A stretch of DNA of 64,000 bases. Source: Undaria pinnatifida (taxonomy: Eukaryota; Sar; Phaeophyceae; Laminariales; Alariaceae). Below, piece after piece: positions 11,477-23,400 of the stretch (its first letter is position 1; every line of letters begins with the position of its first letter). Position numbers and translations under genes: made by a program. The stretch is from positions 11,995,241 through 12,059,240 of the forward strand of contig JABAKD010000028.1 in assembly GCA_012845835.1 (NCBI GenBank). The letters run 5' to 3'. A model generated the notes under the pieces. It was given only the letters and a program-made list of their open reading frames with translations, did not search any database and was not told the DNA's origin.

Positions 11477-14400
11477 AACTACTACAACAACTACTACTAC
11501 AGGCATAAAGCAGTTAGTTACCTTAGGCATGATTTGGCCTGAGCGGATGAGCACAGTCACATCTGACCCGAAGCGCTGCATGGCCTGAGCCATTTCTAGG
11601 CCGATCGGACCGCCACCGATCACAACCTGCACACAAAAACACGTAACACACAAAACACAAATTCACGAATGGGCCATATGAGGGAGACAAGAAAAAACTA
11701 CATCAGTACTAATGTTATTGTTATTGTTATTATCATTACTGATATATCATGATAACAACAACAACAACAACAACAACAACCTCTTTGGGGTCCGTTTCCA
11801 TGGACCAGAAACACGAGACGTACCATCATATCATACCAACCGTTTAGCAGGAGTATCAGCATGCTGCTGTGCACGTGCCGTACACTATTCTATTAATACT
11901 AACAATACTACAGTAGCTTCTAACGTTGCGATTCGGACCCCCTCCTTCCTTCCCCAGTACCAGCACGTACCATAGCCCGGGATGCTTCGTGTGTATGGTT
12001 ATGTTGCTTATGTAATCGTCACTTGTAATCGTGATTTTATCCCTACCAGATATGGTATAACCAACACCAAAAGAGTTAAAAATCGCGCCCAAACGCAGTA
12101 CGAACGTATTACGAACTTGAAGAGCAAAGAGACGGCCCCTTATGTGCGCCTGATGCCGGTGCATACAAGTATGTAGTGAGCATAGCAGCAGTGTGTACGC
12201 AAGCACATATTACATGAGCAACCACATCATGTGCCGAGTACATATTCATACACACGAGGTTAAACTGCAGCGTTTGTTTCTTGGAATAGCGTCTGCTATA
12301 ACAATAACGGCTAACGGCTGCACGATGCTCACATATCTGTAAACAAGTCTAAGTCCAAAATAGGAAACCAACACTTTCACCCCTTGCACACATCAAATTC
12401 GCCTTATATTGCCTTCAGTGGCACCAAAATACCACCAGGTACTTGCAGGTTTTCGTGCGGAACACTCGACTGTGCAGCCCTTGACAGCGCACTTAATTTG
12501 CACTTGACACCAAACTGCAATGCCTTAGCGTGAAGCGATCGGCCTTAAACCTTTGACCGCGCACTTGTTATGTCTTAACCCTTCACCCTTTGACCAAACC
12601 ACTACGTCTTAGATGGCAACACTTGACAGTGTTTTCCCTTGCTTGACATGCCTCCTGACATTTTTCCAACTCACCATCCTTCTGGGCAGCATGGTAAGGT
12701 TGAATATGGAGGCGTTGGTGAGGTAGGGGGCCTCCTTCAGTCCGGGGATAGGGGGGAGCGCCGCTGACCCTCCAGTAGCAACGACGGCCCTCTTGAACTT
12801 GAGGGTCTTGCCGTTCACCTGAATCGCACAGAACGCCACACAGTCCAATTTCAACACATGAGTACAGTTGAGACACAAAACAACATGAGGGTTTAGCCCG
12901 CTCACCCGAAAGGCACGGGATGTCATCCAGTTCAACGCACAGCAGGCTGTCGGCCGTTCTTCAAGCCCTGCCTAAAATTCAAGACATTCTACGTACGTGT
13001 ATCTTGTTTCCGATGACGGGCACCTTGCGGGGAGCGTCTTACCGCACAAGGAGAATTGGACGGGCACCACCAATATCACGAGGGATAGGCATGAGACACC
13101 ATCGGAAATCCTTTTTCATTGCGCCCCCGTTTGAAAGACATGGTATGAAAAGTAGTAGAAACTAGAGCGAGACTAGACTTGTATTAATACTTTTCGTGAG
13201 TCGGGTCCTTTTTGAAGCAGCAAAGGGATAATCAGCTTGGCGCGGCATGGGCTTAACCCCTGTACAACCCCAAAATCACTCCCCATACCAACTTCAAGTA
13301 ATTTTGTCCCCCACAAGGGTTCCCAGTTGTAAAGGTATCAAGTACGTACCTCGATGGTGTTGGGGGAGCTAAACTCGCCGTGGCCAATGTACACGTCGAT
13401 GCCCAGCTTCGTAAAGCGTTCGGCACTGTCGTTGTGAGAGATGCCCGCTCGGAGACGACGAAGGCGCTCCATCACCTATAGTGAACAACACGCCATCAGG
13501 GCAAATTGGCATATTCATGTAATAGTCCTTTGTGGTTGGTACAAGTGCCAAGGGTCATTTCTTGTTTCCGACACATGCATGAAACCATGCCGCTGTAACG
13601 TTCATCAGTACAGCGGTTACTTGTTGTTCGTGGCTGTTGTTGGAGATTCGAGGTCGTGCGGCCGAATCTCTCGCGCGAAGGCTGAGCGCGGAGCTTTGAC
13701 ACAGCACCAACAGCAGGAGCATCATGTAATATCTGTGCGAGGGATAGTACGGGTACGCGCGCACGTACGAGCACCAGTATATCAGTACAACAGCAGTCAC
13801 TCATATTCTGGGCAGTTTGTAGAGCACACTTCCTTCGTGGGTTTAGGTGATATTTTTACATTTTTGTGTTTGGTCGGTTCATGTTTTGGCGGGGGACCGA
13901 AGATACTGCACACACGTGTTTATGGTTTATGCGCATGTACTCCTCTCTGCACAGCAGCAGGCACTGCCACTCTTCGTGGGCCGCACGTACTGTAGTCCTT
14001 TCAACTGTTGGCATTACCCCTAACCCCAGTACAACCCTGTGAACCCTGCTATTGATAACGCAACTACCGTAACTACCATACTACCATCATGCTGCTAACA
14101 TCTTCAGCATCACACCTGTCTGCGATCGGCGGCCGTCCAGGCCACCACCGAAGCCCCTTGCGTGATATGTTACTAATACCGTAAAATGCATGTAACACTA
14201 ATTCCGAGTACTCCGTCCTGAAAAAAAATGGGTGCGGGTGCTCCTGTGTGACCCCATGCAGCCTTCCTATATCTATATATCACGGATCAGCTTATGGCCA
14301 TGAGTTCACACACAAAACGTGAGAAAATCAACCATGGTGTGAGGGTTACGAGTACATTTTATCTTGCAAGATGTTACTCTAACCTTGCCCAAGTTGACGC

Positions 14401-17400
14401 TGACGTAAACCGTAAGGTCTAACGATACATACCAGGTACCTCATACCTGACGCCTGATATAAATGTTCATGATAAATTGTATCTTAACATGCTTATTGTG
14501 TTCATCGTAACATGTTCATTAATACGTGTCTTGACATGGCATGGCCATTACGAGCAATACATTGTTTGCCTAACGATATGTTTCTGTTTCTGGTCTAACC
14601 TTGCCGAAGTTGACAGTGACGTATCCCGTCACTTCCACTCCGTACGCCTCGCTGTTCCTGACGGTGTTGGCCACTCGGGCCGCGGAAATGAGGGCCTTCG
14701 ACGGCACGCAGCCGACGTTCAGGCAGTCGCCGCCCATAAGGTGGTTTTCTATCAGAGCCACCTATCGAAAAAAAGCGCCGAAAAATAGCAGCAGGAAGGC
14801 GCAAACATCAGTGCAGGACAAGAGTTAGGATTGGAAGCGTCTCATAACGTGGTTCCCTATCAGAGTCACCTACAAATATATACAAAAGCAAAGATGAGTA
14901 TCTACCCTACATTTATCGAACTCACAGCTGATGTGTTTAGAATAATTTTTAAAAATAGAAGAAGCGCAAACAGCATGGAAGGGCAACAAGCAGTTAGGAT
15001 ATGAGGCGTTGAGCTTAAGTCACACAGTAGGTTCTCAGTCAGAGCCACCTACCCCAAACTAGTGCTTGATAAAAGTGACGCATAAGGTGGTATCACCTAT
15101 CTTGAATAAGAAGAGAGATAGCGCAATCAGCAGCGAAGGAAAAGAGATGGGATTGGAAGCGTCGCATAAGGCGTTTCTCTATCAGACCCGCCGATCGAAT
15201 CATAGCAGTGGGAAAGCGCCAAAGCATTGAAGGGCAAGGCTGGGATAGGCATTGATAAGTTTGATCATCGCACCTTGCAAAAGTTTGATAGCAAATAGGA
15301 AGTGTTGAGTTTTTCAGTCACAGTGCACTGTCACGGGACGGATTCGCGTAGACAAGACCGTAGGATTCGCGAGCTTTGGACTCATTTCGGTACGCTCGGA
15401 ATCGCGATTTCGTTGTAGGCCCAGCTAGTGCACCGTGCCCCGGATGTATGTAGGCTAGATATTTGTGTTCGCACCGCATATTGCTCTACTGTTTAGCTGA
15501 TTTACCGTCGAACGCAAAAACGTGACAACCGATCTCCCTCAGAGTTAGCTGGTATGACCGACCCGATAAGTGACCCCGTGGACAAGTATTGTTGTGGCCT
15601 TGTTTATGGTTTATGCGGTGTCTTGCGCCCCGTGACGATTAGTCATCACTGACTTGCACTTGTAACGGCGAAACGGCTAACCGACAAACCACGCGCTATT
15701 GCGCACATTGGCAGGATCTTGGCACAAGGTCAATACCGGGTTAGGATAGCAGTATGCACACGGCAGCTCATCTTTGAGTACACTGGCAAGGCCAGTATCG
15801 GGGTGGTATAGCAGAACGGTCAACGAGATAGCAGAAGGGTCTACAAGATAGCAGAATGGTCAACACCGCAGCTCACCTTTGCGTAGACGCCTGCTGACCC
15901 CGCAGCGGAAACCAGACCACCGGTGCCGGCTCCGATGGCAACCAAGTTGTAAGTCTGCCCCAATCATGGCGGACAAAGGATTGGGTTGGGTTAGGTTGGG
16001 TTGGGTTGGAATTGCCCTGCATCTCTGAAAGGCAATACGAGCAGCTCAGGAAATATTACGTACCAAAGGGCGACAGATTGCATATACAACGCACCCTACC
16101 ACTGCAATATGATGACCTCATTGGCGGAATCTATCACCTACATAGAATAGTGCAGCAGGCAACCGGACTGGGTGGCAAGCTACCTGTTTGGACCCGACCC
16201 GTCTACAGCGATCAAAACCAACACGATTGGCATCATATCAAGCACCTCGGAATAGCACGAAGCAGCAGTCACTACAAATAATAGCACCGCGCTGCGCGGG
16301 TGTTGTACAGCTCCCTTTCATCGCGGTTCGGACACCTCACCTACAAAAGTTGCCCGAGCTGCTGCATTTCTTTTTTTTTTTCGGCCCGTCCCAGCTATTA
16401 TCTTGGCACAATTTTCACATTTTGTTTATTTTTCTCCCCTCCTATTAATCCGGGGTGACTATTAAAGCGGTCACTACGCAAGCAGGCTCTTCTTCTCCCC
16501 CCTCCTCACTACGGTGCGCGTCTTCATTTATATCGCGAGAAGACCCCAGCCCTTCGTGCCCTTGTCGATTTGCATCGAACTGTGCGGTAGTCTAAACGTC
16601 TTGTTCTCTTGACAAGTTTTCCATCTGCTGAAGCCCAGAAGCGGTAAGCATGCTACCGGTATGATATGTATATCTGACTCACCCCATCCGGCTCAGCGTC
16701 CTTCCACTTGGCGGGGTGCACGTTGTCCAAGAGCGCAGTATTGTACTCGTCGATGGGCGACACCCCAATTTCGACGAGGGTGTCGATCATGTCCGCATCG
16801 CGCGAAACCACCCCTTCGAGGTCGGCTTGTGAGAGGGGTTCGCCTCCAGAGGTAGTGGGGAAGAGGCGCGTGGCGAGAAGCGTCCAGGAATCCTGTGCGA
16901 CGATGCACAGTACAGGCAAATTCAGCATTACAGCGGCCAACGCCAACGGCGGGTTATGAAGATGTTAATAGGTTGAACAAGGAAACATTGTTATCGGCGT
17001 GGGGGAGCAGTTACAGCTAGTTAGGCACAGCAGCAGTAGTTGCCTCAACAAGAAATCTTGTGTCATAGGCAACGAAGCATGACCCTTGTCAAATACGGCT
17101 GTAGCGGTTGCTGAATCTGCAGGAAACAATAATACAACGGAACACGGGTGAAACGGTCAACAAAGCACGCCCTACATACAACACCACGATTACTACACTA
17201 TTAACAGCATAAAATGCTCAGTAGGAGGTGGACATTGATCACGTGACGATATTGCACAGCAACACGATACTGCACAGCATTACACAGTTACTACCAGAAC
17301 GAGGCGTTGATTGTGGACCAAGCAACCCTACCATCTGTTATCACTACGACTACTGCACTGAGCACCCCAAGGGAAAAAAACGTAATACACAGACACATCG

Positions 17401-20400
17401 GCCGCGGCCGACACGAAACCGACAACAACAAAAAAAAAAACGTCGATCACTCAACCGGTTGAACTCACAGCTGACGTATTCGAAATAATTACGCAACATC
17501 AGCAAACGACATGAAACTGACATCGAAGTGGCATCAAACTTGAACCAACCTTTTTGCCAGATTCGTCGGCGGCGACGCCGCCCGTTTGGGCGTCCTCCGT
17601 AAATCGGTAGAACAGACCGGTGGCTTGGAAAGGATGGTCCCTCGTCACGTGGGTGAAGTAGTCCAGATCTGAACAAAACATAAAAAGGACAAAAATGACG
17701 GAGAGCTGAAGATGAGCAGGGGTCACCTTACCTTTCCCTTCCCCTTAAAATGGTCAACAAAACACACACAATGAGCGGGCGGTGAACCACGCAGCATGCA
17801 AAGATGAGTATCGACCCTTAAATTCATCGAACTCACAGCTGGCGCATTCAAAAATGATTTCAAAATTTGTAGACTAACCTGCTCACGTTCCGCACCCTGA
17901 ACCACCCAGACCCGAACCCTCCAAACCGACCCCGGGTACATAACATATTGCCGGTAGGACCCACCAAGCACCCTTACCGCACGCCGACCAAAATCGAGGG
18001 TCGGCTGCAGAAGGTCTGCACAGCCAGCAACCAATTTCTTCGAATACCACATACTGTAAACTGTAAGTAGACCAACGCCCGAACGGGTAGGGTGGACCGT
18101 AACTAGAACAACCAAGTTCGGCGTCAGGCTGTTTTCTCACGGCCGGGTATTTAGTAGTGTTCTTAGTGTATGAGCTTGCGCAAGTCCCACCCTACTCGGA
18201 AGGATGACGTGCCGGGTGGCTATCTCCACCGCACCTGATCCCCAGGGATCAAGTCGGGTCGACATGCTCACGGATCCGTATACAACGGCAGCTTGCGCTG
18301 CTGGAGTAGTAACCTGAACCGCCGGTAGGGACAACTCCGCCACGGGAACTGAAGGATACGCGAGCTAGCGCTGGGTTGCGAAGACAAGTGAGCTAATTTG
18401 ACACACGTCATGCATGAAAATACGTGGAAGTGTGGTGAGCTTAAGCCTTACGTTTCCCCATCCGGCGGACTTGAAAAAAAAACGAAAAAAAAAACGAAAA
18501 AAAAAGGTTCCGGTAGGATACGAGTTACGTACCCTCCACAAATTACCTCCACTATACGAGTGAGAGTATACATCCCTCCCGCTAAGCCACGTGTGACTGC
18601 GAGTATATATTATATAAATAAAAATACACTCCAGCTGTGAAATCGAAGATTTTGTCGAAACTCATATTTGCAAGCTGTGTGTGATACTCCGATCGCGCGT
18701 ATTGCGGGTTGTGTGTCTTCATTAAGGATATAGGTCGGCGACTCCCCTTGGAACTACAGTGTAGCTTATCAGGGTCAACAGGGTGTTGCGGGTTGTGTGT
18801 CCTCATTAAGGATTCAGGTCGGCGACTCCCCTTGGAACTACAGTGTAGCTTATCAGGGTCAACAGGGTGATGTTAGTCAGCCTGTGCGCGGAAACTATAA
18901 AACCCGTTTTTATATATATATCGCCCCCCCCCCCCCCCCCCCCCCCCCAATAATAAACTTCGTTCTTCCAAAACCGTCAGATTTATCCCCTTGAAAGGAT
19001 TTATAGCTTACATGCACAAATTGCCCCCCCTTCCCCCCCCCCCCCCCCCCCCCTCCAAACCCGCTCGCTTTTGATCAAAACCAGGCCCCCACGTCCTTCA
19101 AAACTCCGCCCCCCCCCTCACCGGTTATTCGACTTACAATATTCACTCGATAAAAGGATACATTTCCCTTCACAGCTGTCAGATTTTGTCCCCCTCAGAA
19201 ACGGGTTTTATAGTTTCCGCGCACAGACTGACTAAAATCACCCTGTTGACCCTGATAGCTACACTGTAGTTGTAAGGGGAGTCGCCGACCTATATCCTTA
19301 ATGAGGACACACAACTCGTAATACGCGCGATCGGAGTATCACACAGCTTGCAAAGATGAGTTTCGACGAAATCTTCGATCTCACAGCTGGAGTGTATTTT
19401 CATTTTTTATTGTGTATCAATACCGTACACCATACACCTGGTACCAGGTAACCATTCTGGAACGAAAGGTCACCGCATATCATAGGTACGCTTTTTTAGG
19501 GTGTACTTAACGCCTTTACAACTGGAACCCCTTTTTTGGACAAATACTTGAAGTTAGTATAAGGAGGGATTTGGGGGATCGAAAGGGGTTAAGTGCACAA
19601 GCATCCCCTTCGGATGTGGTTGGCTTCAAATACGGGGGGTTTCGCAAGTCGAAAAGGGGGGGCGGGGGGGGGGTACTGTTGAAAACGGAAGAAAACAAAA
19701 TAACCCACCGCGCCACAGAAAGTAATCCGGCAAGTAAAAACGACCAGCCCACACAAGTGTATTATAGCCTACTGACTGCTGTAGTCATATATGATCGTAG
19801 CACACCCCTTTGAATAAATTCAATGCCGATTCTGTCGACGACCGGTGGAGTGCTATTACTAATAACGCCGAGCGACGCGTCCATGAAAAGGTGTCGACGA
19901 AAACGTCCGAAAGCCCCTTTTTCGCTTTTTTTGCCCTTGTAAAGGAGGACGTCGGCTCTTGGAATTGAATCCTAGGGGGCGTGTTGGTGTGCTCATGCAC
20001 TGTCGTCATACACGGCAAGGTTGTTGAACCTGAACAACGGCCTTACTGGAGCAATCGAGCAGACGGACCGGTCGGTCTGCGTAATCCGTCGGTCGGTCTC
20101 ACCCATGAGGAGATTGCCGATCGCCTCGGCGTCGGTGGTGTTGGAAATTTTGTCGCTGTTTTGGATAAGCCAATCCGCGGCGTCCTTGCCGACGAAGCAT
20201 TGCTTGTACGTCTGCGAAGCGAAAGCGAAAGGCCACAGAAAACGCGCATCGTCGTGTCTCAGTAACTTCACATCGGAATATTGGTCCCTCACAACACAGC
20301 AGGGGGGGGGGGGGGGGGGTGATTGGGGCTCGATTTGCTCATTCGATTTAACTATTACCCAACAGTGGAATATAATGTGGATGTGGAATAATCAGATCCA

Positions 20401-23400
20401 AACTGGATGGATACGATGCACCACAAGCCCAACAACAGCAGTGGGGGAATGGCAACACTGCTGGATGGGATACAGGGGTACAGGTGCAGAGGCGGAGTGG
20501 GCGGGCAACTCGTCAAGAAACATTTTGTTTGTATTATACCAGTAGGGTCAACTCAGCATTCATGACACCCAGGTCGTGCCAAGCAATTCAGCCATTCGGC
20601 TTCAAGCAGCCCGTGAACAGTAGCAGCTATATGCGACCGTGTCGCGAGATACTACTTCGTTTCGAGATAAAAGGTCTGAAAAGACTACAATCGAAATAGC
20701 AAGAAGTGCTGAACGTGTTCAATGACGCCAGCGTCCACTCTACTGGTTGTAGTGGCTGGGTACTGCCGTATGATTCTGCCGCGGGAGGTGGGGGCGCGCT
20801 CTCTCAATGAGTACTGCTGTACATATGCGCCAGTATCAACTACTGCGGAGGACCAGCCGCGCGTCGAAGCCTACGAGGTATATCATTGCTCTAAAACACG
20901 AAAAACGGTGCAGGGCAACAGCAGCAAGCTCATGAGATATACTGGTAACAGGTAGTTTGCACCAGGTACGGGGGACCGCCGCGTACCAGAGGCAAAATAC
21001 TCCACGTTCAGAAAAAGATACTATGGTACCAATACATGGGTACCGCTGGCAAGACGAGGGCTGTTTACATGGTTCAAGTTGTATAATCTGTCACATGACA
21101 GTAGTTTTAGCCATGGGCTTGGTTGGCCACTCACCCGGAGTCGGTAGGTGCGGTCCTTGATATCCAGTCCTTTGTGCATCTGCTCCCCAAGACTCTGCCA
21201 AGCAAGCAGTGAGAGGGGAAGGGAGAAAGGTCAAGGCCATACAACATGCCCCCGCCACCGCCTAGACCTATTTAATATCTAACACCACGCGTTCAGTAAG
21301 CTCCTATTCATTTATGCGACCTAAAAATGGTGCAACCCCCCCCCCCTCCATTTATGTGCCCGTGTGGCCCAACAATAGAGAGTAGGACTCACAGTAGGAG
21401 AATGTGAAATATACACGGAGGAACGGGATACGTTGGAGGAGGTGATGAGGAAATTAGACGTGCACATGTGACATGGAAGAGTGAGAGATTGGTAGACTAC
21501 GAAGAGAGTAGCGAGAAAACGATCGCTATCGATTTTATATATTTGAATTGCCGTCATATTGTACCGCGAGTACGGTATGAACTCAAGGATGCTGCTGCTG
21601 CTGGGTTACCACACTGCCACGAAGGAGCCGTTCGAATGATATGTCTACCTGGTAGGGTATCATAAAAAATAAGATTAAAAAAAAAAAACGAGGTACGAGT
21701 ATGCACTTCGTACAGCTGTTAGATCGAAGTTTTTTTTTTTTTGTGCAAGCCATGTGTGATACTTGTACTACGATCGCGCGTGCTACTGGAGGTGTGTGTC
21801 CTCATTAAGGATATAGGCCGGCGACTGCCCTTGTAGAACTACGGCAACTCCCCTTACAACTGCTGCTGTAGCTTGTACCAGGGTCAACAGGGTGATGTTA
21901 ATCAATTTGTCACTTTTAACAACTATTAACCCGTTTTTGAGGGGGACAAAATATTACGGTTGTGGAATTCCCCAGTTAAATATCTCTATCCTGTATTCGT
22001 ATGACCGGTGAGGGGCGTTTTTTTTTCATGCCGGGGGGGGGGGGGGGCTACTCATTTGTTGCTTGCCTCAGTCATTTGAACATTGACCACGCATCCCTTT
22101 CAAGACGGAGCACCGTTCCTACTCCTTCTAGAGACACCTCCAACATTTTGGCGCTCATTACGCTTCTTCCATACCTGGTATATTATAAAAATAAAATAAA
22201 AATATACTCCAGCTGTGAGATCGAAGATTGTGTCGAAACTCATCTTTGCAAGCTGTGTGTGATAATCCGATCGCGCATAAACTACTTCGAAACTGTTTGC
22301 TTATCCTATCCCCGTCCTGGTTCGCCGTGTGCGGCCACCGTGCTGTTATTAATAATACTACACTGCTGTAGGTGCAGCAGTAGGTATAAATCGACACCGA
22401 CCAGTACGCATCGTATGCTTGGACAGATTTGAACCTACGGACTCAGCTCTCAGCTGTACCAGTCGCGTGATACCTGGTAAAGACTACCGGGTATACGTCG
22501 ACCTCGGGTACGCACGTGTACGACGAGCAGCTAACGACGAGTGCAGCAGTCACAGCAGTTCAGAAATAATTCAGTTCAGTTGGAGTGCAGAGAAACCACG
22601 ATTGCACGATTCAACACCAGGTACAGAAGTACCCTGGTGCCAGGTATGAATTTTATCCTCTTTTGCTCTTTTGACATGGCCATGATGGCGCCAAGAGATG
22701 AGATGGCGCCAAAATTTAGTTTCTTTTTCGACGGAAAGACGCTGGTAGAGCGGGGAACCGACGAAGAGACGTGAGGAGCGAGTTCACTTTTTATCATACA
22801 AAGGTTGTGGCAATTTTACATGGTGCGATTTTTCTGCGCTGCTTCCAGCGCAACATCCGACATGATGCTCCAGGTCGGGAACGTGGTGGTGTTGTGGTGG
22901 TGTTGTGGTAGTGGTGTTGTGGTGTTGAGGTGTTGTGTTGTGCCTTGGGGCCAAGTGTTTGACCGCATCGTACCGACATGTTCGCTAATCTACCTACCGC
23001 ATTGCACCGCAATTCTCTCCTTCCCATCCAAAACCGTCTACGAAAAGTCATGATGCCAGCAGTACGGCACGACGAGCACCGCGCCGGGCAGAAAGGCGGG
23101 CAAACAGAGCCCGTTTCTGCCTCCCTCATGCCAGCATGCAGGCATCGCCTGGACGTCGCGAAGCAAAGCAGCCGTCTCAAGGATAGTAGCAAGAGTTTCA
23201 ATGCTCATTTCGGTGCTGAGCCATAGAAGCGAAAATGTAAGGGCCGTGCTGTATTCATGGTACAACTGCAGAGAAAAAACGCCGAAAGGAACACGCACTC
23301 GCATAAAGCATGGCACGGCGAGCGCGGCGCCGGTTAGCAAGGCGGACAAATAGGGGCATTTCTCCCTCCCCTTCCCAGGCATCGCGTAGACGGCGCAACG

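Noticed and set aside
15981-16010. GGGTT/GGGTTAGG stretches here and at 55405-55425 as interstitial telomere
   Set aside because: Only a few irregular units, too short to distinguish from simple sequence.
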